Part shown: in pieces, positions 43,001 to 55,000 of the stretch | Position numbering within the stretch: the first letter of the stretch is position 1 | Layout of the letters: each line of letters begins with the position of its first letter | Assembly: GCF_932526225.1 (NCBI RefSeq) | Contig: NC_064036.1 | Span: 8,627,519-8,691,518, forward strand | Length of the DNA: 64,000 bases | Direction of reading: 5' to 3' | Source of the DNA: Nematostella vectensis | Lineage: Eukaryota; Cnidaria; Anthozoa; Actiniaria; Edwardsiidae | Program-made: the position numbers and the translations under genes | Notes under the pieces: model-generated | The model's input: only the letters and a program-made list of their open reading frames with translations | Database searches by the model: none | Told to the model about the DNA's origin: nothing

Positions 43001-46000
43001 TCAACGAGCCGAACTGCGCACCGCTAGGTAAGTCGCAGTTACCATCCACGAAAAAAAACCCGCTTGCTTTATATAGAACGTCATTGGGTTGCATCCAGGT
43101 TTTTTTCAGAAATCCACGGTACACCAATCAGTCTCGAGTACGCTTCGGTGACGCAGTTTGAAGAGTGTGAGCTATCCCAGCAAATTACCTTTTACCTCTT
43201 TGTTGCGGTATCTATTCCCGCTTTTCGTTCTATTTTGATTTTGTTCAGTTGCATCTTACTCCTACAGCTGGCAAGGATTGAGGGGTACCGCCTGCTTCTT
43301 ACTTTGCTAGAAAGAGTGCCCAAAAGAAAGACTCTTAAACTTGTTAAAGGTCTTATGTGTTTTTTGTTTCCCAGGCTGGCGTCTGACTCGTTGTCAGAGG
43401 CATCACCAGGCCGCAACTCGCTACTACTCCGTGGGAGGCTTCGTGCCAACTTGTCTACCCGATGGCTCGTATGACGCCCTCCAGTGTTTTGGCGGGCTGT
43501 GCATGTGCGTGGATGTCCACGGCATTGAGATCAAAGGAACAAGAAATGTGGTCTCGAGTCCTATCAACTGTAAAGGTATGTTACGCGGCTACTTGATATT
43601 TAAATTGGCCACGAGTTTAGATCAATTATCCAGTGCGATCCTAAACCTTTCAGCGGGAAAATGGGACACTTTAAAGCACATATTGTTTTTCAAATATCCG
43701 ACATCGTGTGGCTATTTTACAGTTCCCTTGCCTTTAAACATTCATGTTTTGAATGTAAACACTAACAATATAGAGCTAAAGATATATTTTAATCGTGTTC
43801 AGATACACGCCCCCAGCCTAGCGCATGCGAGCGCCACTACACCGCCGCCCTTCGTAACCACGTACCTGGCCGCTTCCTACCAAGGTGCCGCCCAGATGGC
43901 GAGTACGAGCATGTCCAATGCGATGGATTCGTCTGTTACTGTGTGGACAACAACGGCGAGGAGATAGTCGAGTCACGTAAACCAAGACCTCTCAGACCAG
44001 ACTGCTTCGGTAAGAAAACCCTATCCACTCAAATATACCACACGGGTTTTGAAAGGTGCTGACATTTCAAACCTGCATTTTTTTTTATAACCGAGTATTG
44101 GTTGTAAAGAACCAAAAGATAGTAGTGGGTCGCCTATTTATCATTTAAAAAGGAAATGGTATGTGGTAATAGAAAGCTGCCTATTGCCTGTTATCATTAT
44201 TTCCCTATTCACCCAACATTGACGTCGATGCTCTATAAGAGAAGACCTACATTGCTCTTAGAGAAAAAAAAGTCTTAACCCCGAGGAAAAAAAATGTTGT
44301 ATTTTGCGTATTGTAGATCATGATGGCCTTCTCTTCCTCTTTCAGTGGTTAAAAATATTTGTAAAGTCGTATGACATCTCATCACACTGGTAATGTTGCC
44401 TTTTTTCAAAGGCCCTAGCCCCAGTCCATGCCAGCGGGCATATCTGGAGGCGCTTGGGTCGTATCAGGCTGGTCGATTCATTCCTCGCTGTACAAGAGAC
44501 GGGGAATACTACCGTATCCAGTTCCTTGGACCTGATGCCTTCTGTGTGGACTCAAATGGCAAAGAGATCCAAGGAACCCGCGTCTTGAGGCCATACAGAC
44601 CAGATTGTGAAGCACCGAGTAAGTAGATGTACAGTGCATGTCAGTCTTGGGCTCTATAGTCGGCTTGAGATAACGCAAGACCAAGCAAGATAGCAAGTGA
44701 AATATCAAAAGTAAAGCGTATTAAAAAAGCAAAGTGAAGTCGAATTTTATCAACCAGGCAATGGCGCTTAAATGATTGATATTATCCTAATCTAAAAGTC
44801 TCTGGGCTTGACCTGTATCGACTCAAATTTGTTTGTGTTTCAGCATCTGCCCTTCGTCCAGGTCGATGCCCCAAGCCATGGAAAGGCATCTTCCGCGCGT
44901 GTGACAGAAGAGGCGACGCCTGCCAGAAAGATACTGACTGCAAGAATAACCACAAATGCTGCTTCAATGGCTGCCAGAATGACTGCGTGTCCGGCGATCC
45001 CTCTGATAGATATGGTACGGCAGGACATTTGATAATAATCTCTCTGATGGATATGGTAAAGAAGGGCATTTGATAATAATCTCTCTGGCATATATGGTAA
45101 GGTAGGGCACTTGCTATTTATACCTCTGACAGATATGGTGAGGCAGGGCATTTGCCATTCATCCCTTTGACAGATGAGGTAAGGTAGGGCATTTGTTATT
45201 TATCCCTTTGACAGATATGGTAAGGTAGGGCATTTGCTATTTATCCCAGATGTGGTAAGACAGGACATTTGCTATCTATCCCTCTGACAGATATTGTAAG
45301 GCAGATCATTTGATATTTATCCCTTTGACAGATGTGGTAAGGCAGGGCATTTGCTATTTATCCCTTTGACCGATGTGGTAAGGCATGACATTTGCTATTT
45401 ATCCCTTTGACCGATGTGGTAAGGCAGGACATTTGCTATCTATCCCTCTGACAGATATTGTAAGGCAGATCATTTGATATTTATCCCTTTGACAGATGTG
45501 GTAAGGCAGATCATTTGATATTTATCCCTTTGACAGATGTGGTAAGGCAGGGCATTTGCTATTTATCCCTTTGACCGATGTGGTAAGGCATGACATTTGC
45601 TATGTATCCCTCCAACAGATATGGTAGCATGTCCATGCATTGAGTATGTTTCTGCTCTGGCAATACATCAGAGTGCTAGTGGCTGTGATGTCACTGTTAA
45701 TGTTTTAATGCGAATGGCATTAATATGGTACAATAATCTATAAGCTTACTAATCTTTCAAATAGTTATTTCTCTCTCCGTTCCTTTGCAGGTGGTCCATG
45801 CGTCAAACCACTAGACCTAGTACTTTTACTAGACTCTTCAGGCAGCATTGGCCGCAGGAACTGGGTCCGATTGATAAAGTTCGCCCAGGCGTTCATTGAC
45901 GTCTTTAAAGCACCACAGGCTTCCCACGTTGCGCTAATTTCGTACAGCACGAACCCCGAGATCGTGTTTAACTTTAAGATGAATGGGCAGTATCCAACTT

Positions 46001-49000
46001 ACAGTGAGATGCAGCGCCTGATTGGGGCAATGCGATGGCAGAGAGGCTATACATACATCGATAAGGCTTTAAGACTTGCAGAACGCAAAGTGCTTACCGA
46101 TGAGGCTGGTATGAGAAGGTCTTCTGAAAAGGTGAGCTAGCAGCCCAACAACAGAACAAAATGACCTAGTTCTATTTTTTTCTTACTTTATATAGTATTA
46201 TCTTACATTTAATCGAGTTATTCTAATTGCTAACGTACAGTGTTTTACCCTTTTTCTCATCCTTCCTTACTCATGTTTTATGTTTTTGTACCCTTCTTTA
46301 CTCATGTTTTATTTATATTCATTTTTATCTTTGTTTATTATGACACCAATCTAGATTGACAGTTGATCAATCTAACATTTCCGTTTGCCAGTTTACGGGT
46401 GACCGTAATTTCAATTATGTATTTCTAGATTGTGCTTGTAATGACCGACGGAAGACAAACGACAGACAGAGGAATTTACACTCCCCTCCGCACCGCGTCT
46501 GCTGGAATCAAGAAGCTTGGGGCGAAAGTGTTTGCACTCGGCGTGGGCTCAGGGGTCGTCATGTCAGAACTCAATGAAATTGCCTCTGACCCGTCCAACG
46601 TGCTTATTGCGACCTCATTTTCGGACCTCGAGAGGCAGTTGAATGCTATTAGAGCCAAGGGCTGCAGTGGTAGGCTTTTCGTTGCTATATTTCTCTCATT
46701 CTTCATAGTAGACCTTTCAATCGTTGTCGTTGTTGTGTTGTATTCGTTATCGTTGTCGTTGATACATTGCCGAACTTGTTCTTTCCAGATTTGGGTCAGA
46801 TTTCTTGACTTCTTGACTTGCACAAGCAAACGCCTTTGAATGTTTCAAATTCTCATTTTTTATAGCTGCAGAAAAGGACTTGTGCTCTCGCGCCCCATGT
46901 GGGTCGTTTGCTCGTTGCGTCGTAGTGAATAACAAAGCAACATGCTCCTGCCCTGACATCTGCACATTTGAGTACTCACCTCTTTGTGGATCCGACGGAA
47001 AGACGTACGATAACCAGTGCGAGATGGAGCGAGCGTCCTGTCTGCAAAATAAAGACCTGACGGGAAAGCCTGGGAAATGTGGTAAGCATCGCTAACAGCC
47101 CCCTGACCAGCTCTATGGGAGTGGCTTATCTATGGGAGTAGACATTGTCTAAATTTGTAAACTTTTTGTTTGCTCTCGTAGTGGCTCCAACAACTGAAAC
47201 TCCTCCGCCAACTACGGGACTGCGTAAGTAATAAAAGCTAAAGGGTAGTTTATTAAATCCTACTTTTGGACATTCTATGGCGTGCACAACACAGTTTTGA
47301 CTTGTTATTTTGATAATTGCGTTAAATTCTTGTTTACAGCGACGACAGCTGGAACAACTGTACCCTTGATAACACAGCCACCGACAACTAGACCAAGAGG
47401 TAGCCTTTCTGATGCTTTAATTCCAAGGAAATAAATATAATTATTTTACGTCCATATTTTATGCTTTGTATGCTGTGCTAGTTTGCTACCCAAGGATCTT
47501 GTTAAATCAAGATAAAAACAAAACAGAAACAAAATTTTGCATTTCAAATGTCTACTGATGTGATTTGATGAGCTAATCTCTGAAATTATAATCAACTTCA
47601 GACCCGTGTGAAGACTACACTTGTACTTCGCCGCCGTACTCTGAATGCACAGCCATTAACGGTAGCCCAGTATGCACGTGTAACAGCATCTGTACCTTAG
47701 AATATGCGCCAGTTTGCGGTACTGATGGGCAAAGCTACGATAACGAATGTCTATTACAAACCGCGTCCTGCCAACGCAATGAGTTGATAGAAGTCGCTAC
47801 CCAGGGAACATGTGGTACGTATCTTATAAAAGGTTAATACCAGTTTCCCCTTTGTTTTGAATTGCTTTATTTTGTTAATGTTTTCAGTAACTACACCAGC
47901 ACCAACCACAACACCTATACCAACAACTGAGATAGGTAAGCCCTCTTTGGATCACTTTATAGAAACTAGTGTATCTGGATCATTTTGTCACCGTGACCTG
48001 ACAAATAAAAGAATAAAAGGTTCCAATCGTCTTTAATACATTTATATTCATTAATACTTTCTGAAACTTCTTGATGACGAATACATTCTTTTAGAAAATT
48101 ACTAGTTTCTCTTTTTCTCTTATCTTTTGTTTAAACAATATTGTTCTGGCTTGAAATATCCCTTTGATTGTTTACCTTGTTTTAAGAAACGATTGGTTTG
48201 ATTGGCAAGTGCCTTTCAACTCTGATATTTTGTTAACAGACCCGTGTGTTGGGTTCACGTGTGTCGCCCCGCCCTACTCGTACTGCAAGGCTAGGGACGG
48301 CAGACCTGAGTGTGTCTGTGACGGTATATGCTCCCTTGTCTATGCGCCAGTCTGCGGAACTGATGGCCAAGAGTATAGTAACGAGTGCAACCTGCAGATC
48401 GCTTCCTGTCGGAAGAATGAACTTATCGAGGTCGCTAGTCGCGGATCTTGTCGTAAGTGGACATATCTGTCTAGTCATTGTCACTGTAATGTTGTTGATA
48501 ATGTTCATACTCTTACTTTTCAGCAACTACTGGACCATCTACGGCCTCTCCAGTACCCACAACTGGTAGGTTTGCTTCGGTTACAACACTCTGTATCCAA
48601 GGCATTTGTAAGGATTTATATTTTGATATATTGGATAGATTTTGCATCAAATGAACGAATTGCTTATATGCTTTTGCTAATTAATATTTTCTTAAAAAAC
48701 TTTCTGACTTCAATCGCTTTGTTATTTTAAAATAACTTAAAGCATAGTTGCTGTTTAAAATTCTTCAACGTATTTTGTGTTTGGTTTTGCTAGTGGATCC
48801 TTGCTCAGGTGTCACTTGTGACTCTCCACCATACTCCACATGCAAAGTACAGGACGACAAACCCACATGTGTATGCATAGAACCATGTCCTGAGATTCTC
48901 AAACCTGTGTACGGGAGTGATGGAAAGGATTACGACAACGAGTGCTTGTTGAAGTTGGCAGCCTGCAAATCCAAGAGCCGTATCTTAATCGCAGGCTTTG

Positions 49001-52000
49001 GTCGTTACCGTAAGTAAAGGAGTTTTTAATTTTCGCTATACCTCGACTTTTATCATCTCGGCCTCACTTGGTTCGATGATATGAGCGTTTTGAGTTAAGA
49101 TATTTCCTTTTCTGATTGCAGCCAAGACCACAACATCGTTAGCAACTACTGAAGGTAGGTTTATCAGATTCCATGTTTCAAATCATTACGGATGATCGAA
49201 ACGTTATGGTAAATCTTTTTTAGTCTAAGTGAGTTTTCTTCTCACTTTGATTTTATTTTTGCACCTATTAGGCACTACTGCGGCAACTCCGACCACATTG
49301 ATTTCCCCGACAACAGAAGGTAAAACCTTAGCTTTACTGAGATTATCTGATCTTCTGTAGCGGTTGGAAAATGATTAACAATCTAATTTTGCATTTCCTT
49401 CTTGCAGCAGGACCTTGCTCTGGTGTGACTTGTGATTCTCCACCATACTCCACATGCAAAGTACAGGACGACAAACCTACATGTGTATGCGTAGAACCAT
49501 GTCCTGAGATTCTCAAACCTGTGTACGGGAGTGATGGGAAGGATTACGACAACGAGTGCTTGTTGAAGTTGGCAGCCTGCAAATCCAAGAGCCGCATCCT
49601 TATCGCAGGCTTTGGTCGTTACCGTAAGTAAAGGAGTTTTGAATTTTCGCTAAACCTCGACTTTTATAATCTCTGCCTCACTTTGTTTGATGATATGAGC
49701 GTTTTGAGTTAAGATATTTCCTTTTCTGATTGCAGCCAAGACCACAACATCGTCAGCAACTACTGAAGGTAGGTTTATCAGATTCCATGTTTCAAATCAT
49801 TACGGATGATCGAAACGTTATGGTAAATCTTTTTTAGTCTAAGTGAGTTTTCTTCTCACTTTGATTTTATTTTTGCACCTATTAGGCACTACTGCGGCAA
49901 CTCCGACCACATTGATTTCCCCGACAACAGAAGGTAAAACCTTAGCTTTACTGAGATTATCTGATCTTCTGTAGCGGTTGGAAAATGATTAACAATCTAA
50001 TTTTGCATTTCCTTCTTGCAGCAGGACCTTGCTCTGGTGTGACTTGTGATTCTCCACCATACTCCACATGCAAAGTACAGGACGACAAACCTACATGTGT
50101 ATGCGTAGAACCATGTCCTGAGATTCTCAAACCTGTGTACGGGAGTGATGGGAAGGATTACGACAACGAGTGCTTGTTGAAGTTGGCAGCCTGCAAATCC
50201 AAGAGCCGCATCCTTATCGCAGGCTTTGGTCGTTACCGTAAGTAAAGGAGTTTTGAATTTTCGCTAAACCTCGACTTTTATAATCTCTGCCTCACTTTGT
50301 TTGATGATATGAGCGTTTTGAGTTAATATATTTCCTTTTCTGATTGCAGCCAAGACCACAACATCGTCAGCAACTACTGAAGGTAGGTTTATCAGATTCC
50401 ATGTTTCAAATCATTACGGATGATTGAAACGTTATGGTAAGTCTCATTTTTCTTCTAAGTGAGTTTTCTTCTCACTTTGATTTTTTTTTTGTACCTATAA
50501 GGCACTACTGCGGCAACTCCGACCACATTGATTTCCCCGACAACAGAAGGTAAAACCTTATCTTTACTGAGATTATCTGATCTTCTGTATCGGTTGGAAA
50601 ATGGTTAACAATCTAAATTTGCATTTCCTTCTTGCAGCAGGACCTTGCTCTGGTGTGACTTGTGATTCTCCACCATACTCCACATGCAAAGTACAGGACG
50701 ACAAACCCACATGTGTATGCGTAGAACCATGTCCTCTGGTATTCCGACCTGTCTATGGAAACGATGGAAAGGACTACGACAACGAGTGCTTGTTGAAGTT
50801 GGCATCCTGCAAAACAAATAAGTGGATCCTCATTGCGGGTATTGGAAGATACCGTAAGTCTTCGTTATATATTTTTAAAATGATGTTTTCATTATTATTC
50901 ACTTTTTCTTCTGATGGTAAAATTATTACTTTGAATTAAGTTCCAATCGCTAGTGCTTAATTGCTTGTTTGTTTCGCTGTAATTATATAATAGCATACAT
51001 TTATTTTTTCATAATTACAGCGAAGACGACTACACCCACAACAACCGAAGCCCCCACTACTCAAGGTATTGTTCGCGGCGTTTCTTAAGCAAATCTGATC
51101 CTTTGCATTTTTACGATAATTTGCGATGCAATGTACTTGTACAATCTTTTTAAGAATCTCTAAAGTTTTAGTTTATTTGCTTAGGTAGTAGTTTCATTAT
51201 GATCCAGGCTTGAGAGAAGCTGCGGGAAAGGGAAAAAGAGATATAGGATAGCTGATTTATAAACATGATTGTAACTGCAATAGTTGTTGTCATGAATAAT
51301 TTAGCACATTACAACAATATAACATCCATCTTGATGTGCTTCGTTTATTAATTTCATTGACCCGTGACAATGGTACATACAAACATTGTAATACATTAAG
51401 GCCACAAGGGCATCCGCTTTGACATGCTTCATTTATTCGTCAAGACAAGTGCCAGGGTGCCTGAAAACATTCTAATGCTAAACCTTTTTTTTACTTCGAT
51501 TATCAAGACCCGTGTCAAGGGTACACGTGCACATCGCCTCCTTACTCATACTGCTCAGCACGTGAGGGCAGGCCTACTTGCGTGTGTAGGAACACCTGCA
51601 GTCTAGACTATACCCCAGTATGTGGAACTGACGGAGAGACCTACGAGAATGAGTGCACTCTACAGATATCGTCTTGTCAGCGGAACGAGCAGGTCGAGGT
51701 CGCCAGTCAAGGACATTGTCGTAAGTATATGGCACATTGAGTTTGAAAGATAATAGGTTTGATTTCCTGTCTGCCCAGGCATATTTCACGAGATAGTTAA
51801 TCTGGTGTACAATGCGCTGTTTGATTCAGACCTTGAATAGGAAACCCCTGCTTTCAGAAAAGTATTATGCCTTTCGAATCTTGGCAGCGATTTTTGTCAA
51901 ACTTGTAAATGTCGTAACCTTTTTGTTTCTCATAGCAACCACAGCGTCTCCCGTCACGTCCCGCGAGCCGACGACAGGAGAAGGTAATGTATTCCGGTGC

Positions 52001-55000
52001 ATGGATATGCATAGATACGCATGGCGCCATGATATGTACGTACCAATGTCGTGCATCGAGGCAGTGGTTTGTATACGTTGTTAATAAATATCTTGTTTTG
52101 ATATGCACATAGTATAACAAATATAACTTATTTGTTGAGCATGGTATGTGCTTTAAAAAAGGGTGTAAACATCGTTCATAAATAACTTGTTTTTTATTTG
52201 CACATAATATAACAAATATGTTAACATATTTGTTGAGCATGGTATGTGCTTTGTCAGTTCTTTTAGTGAGTCAAATATAAATGTTAAAATAATAATATAT
52301 ACCTCGTTCCTCTTCACTTTTAGCCATTAATTTGATTTGTATATTTTGCCAAAAGGAGAAGTGATTGTAAAAAAAATCAACCGTAAAGGTAAAAGAGTTC
52401 ACCCGCGAAGTTGTTTTCCGCTAAAAAAAGGGGGAATGAGGTATAGTGCACTTGAGTAAAGCATGTCTAAATATGAGCACTTCTCGTAAGCTTGTGAATA
52501 TTCGAACACTTTAAATTCTAAAGTCTGTAAACTTGTAAATATGCATGTCACAATAAGCACGGTAATGTCGTCCAAGCACGGTCCGATGCATGCACGAGCA
52601 GGAATTGGATGTTTCATCGTGCGTTGGGTGTACACAGATCCGTGCCAGAGATCACCGTGTACAGTACCCTACTCTCGGTGTGTGCTGATCCGGGGGCAGG
52701 CTGTCTGCATGTGTCAGTCGTGTCCCTCTATCAATAAACCCGTTTGTGGCTCTGATGGCAAGACGTACAACAACGAATGCGAGCTTCGTCAGTATGCGTG
52801 CAAGAGCGACTCCTTGATCACTGTTGCGAGCCTTTCGAGCTGCCGTAAGTAGTACACTTCGTGTTGCTACTGTAAGTACCTTTACTGGATGCATTTTCCG
52901 TTTTGCTTTTCTCTTGTACCCTGTTCTAATCGCTCCATTTGTTATCACAGTAACTACTGTGTCTCCAACAACGACTTCACTGCCCACTACCGAAGGTAGG
53001 CTTCGAAGACGATCTTATATAGATATCCAAGATAGAAGTGATGCTAGATTTTCGTTATATAATCCAAACCCAATCTTAAAGAGTACACCTTTGAGAAATG
53101 CTTTCTGTCTTTCGAAATCACTAGACCTCTTCTACCAACCGCAACTGCGGCTAGACTACACATTATACTGATTAAGGGTGTACTGACATCTGTTGCTAAG
53201 GAAAATTGAATATAGCATAAAAGCCTTGTAGAAAGTCATAAGGGTCTGATATTTGCCAAGTTGACCAACAAAAGTGTGCTGACTATTATGATGACGTTAC
53301 CCCGTGACGTCATAATGTGACGTCATAGATACAGATAAAAGCAAATATTTCAAGTAAAATTGCTCGAAAACAAATATTGAATAAGTTTTATAAATCTTGA
53401 GGGATAAGTGCATTAAACCAAGCATGCGTTTTAGAAATTATTGAGTAATTTTTCTTTATGATTTTTCATAGGTCCTGAAATCCAGATTATTTGATATAAT
53501 TTTGGTTTCTGTTAGTTTAACGCTAAATCAATGCTTGACTATATGAAGGAGATTTTAATAAAAAGGAATACAGAAAAAATATTGCGTTTTGAAATAATTT
53601 GGCGACAAAAAAAGCTTTTTTTAGAAAACGCAGAACCGGAAGTGAAAAAAAGCCCGCGCGTGCACATTTGGCCTGCTCAGACACACTGATATCTCACATG
53701 ATGAAATTGAAATGAAGTTTAAAAACAAATTCCAATAGTGTTTCGTGGTATTTACACTTCAAAGGAGCGATATCCGCCATGTCATGATGGAAATTGAAAA
53801 AGTATTTTAAAATTCTGATACAGCGCGCGCTACTTTGAAATAAGATTTTCAGTGCGTGCGCGAGCGTTTGCAACCGGTGTTTGCAGCGCGCGCAGGTAGT
53901 GAAAATTGAAAACTTTGGCTTTAAAAAGATTGGCTTGACTTCGCTGAATCTTCGTTTTTACAAAATATGGGAAATATCATAACCCGAAAAGGCTGAGATT
54001 AACTTAAAGTCAATCTTGGGTAACTTGAAACGCATATTTTTTGTTTCTTTTACTTCAGGAAAGCTTGCGAATGGTGAATTCCGTGTTATGTATATGCGCG
54101 CGCTCAACGCCACCAGCGTAGCAACGTCGTTACTGAGCAACACTAATGTCAGTACACCCTTAAGAAGGTCTGATTCTTGCTAGTATTTGATAAAGATTAT
54201 GATCTATACCCCTCAGTGTTTACAGCTTGCACAACTACTGTACCTCTTATGTACTCTATTTGTTTGAAGCCAAATACACAGAAACTCATCTTAATATCAC
54301 CGATCTTATTATGATCGCAGCATCTACGGAGCCTTCTACCAAAGAACCTACACCCAGCCAAGGTAAGCAAAAAAAAAAAAAAAAACGAATACACAACTTA
54401 CTGATTTCTCATAGGAGAGAAACTTTTTAATTTTAAGGTGTATGTTGATAGTAATTGCTGACATTATTTATGACACCGCCGGTAAGGGGTTTTTCGACGC
54501 CACTTACAAGAGTAAGTACGCAGCTGCTTTGTCTCCTATTAAAAGGAGAAAGGAGTTCTTTTGACTCTATTCTTCTCGTTCTTTGTGTCGAGGTGCGGGT
54601 ATTGTCCATTTGCCCAATCAAATTGCAGCTTGTAAGAGCTGCGTACTGACCCACTTACAACTGTTAGTCCGGTGATTATTTTCCATTTTCCTTCTCTCCC
54701 AGACCCTTGCAAGATCTCACCTTGCAGTGCTCCTTATGCGAAATGCCTAGTGGTACAGGATGAAGCGGTCTGCACATGCCTATCGTGTCCCAATATACTA
54801 GACCCAGTGTGTGGGTCAGACGGCAAGAACTACGACAACGAGTGCAACCTACGGCAGAACGCATGCAAGACAAACACCCTTATAACGGTGGTTAGACGGG
54901 ATGCGTGCCGTAAGTAACGTGGCTGATACCCTGTCTCATTAACCTAGCTGTGACTCTCCTAACTTTTCGCGTATTTAACTGATAACAGTATCCACTGCGC

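Larger units (their letters stand above)
48794..50853 (+). repeat. Kazal-linker array, block 1 (four ~614-bp units)
   Basis: Units starting at 48794, 49408, 50022 and 50638 each hold one Kazal exon; units 1-3 also hold linker A (33 nt) and linker B (48 nt). Introns are about as conserved as exons, so the copies are recent or homogenised by gene conversion. Unit 4 is chimeric and lacks the A/B pair. Confidence 0.93.
1031..54702. other. Plain introns of 300-550 nt with nothing recognised
   Basis: I see no gene, RNA or clear repeat in these introns: 1031-1349, 1875-2237, 6221-6705, 7044-7410, 7634-8068, 8327-8698, 8912-9216, 11547-11877, 12614-13056, 19417-19770, 19981-20380, 21109-21453, 24622-24988, 26339-26652, 27300-27659, 30845-31162, 32891-33332, 33558-33951, 34150-34492, 35998-36508, 39227-39659, 40001-40321, 41520-41845, 42053-42399, 43028-43374, 44010-44411, 47936-48239, 51066-51507, 54363-54702. 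Introns 35226-35653 and 37405-37928 hold only the shared 36-bp sequence. Confidence 0.6.
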
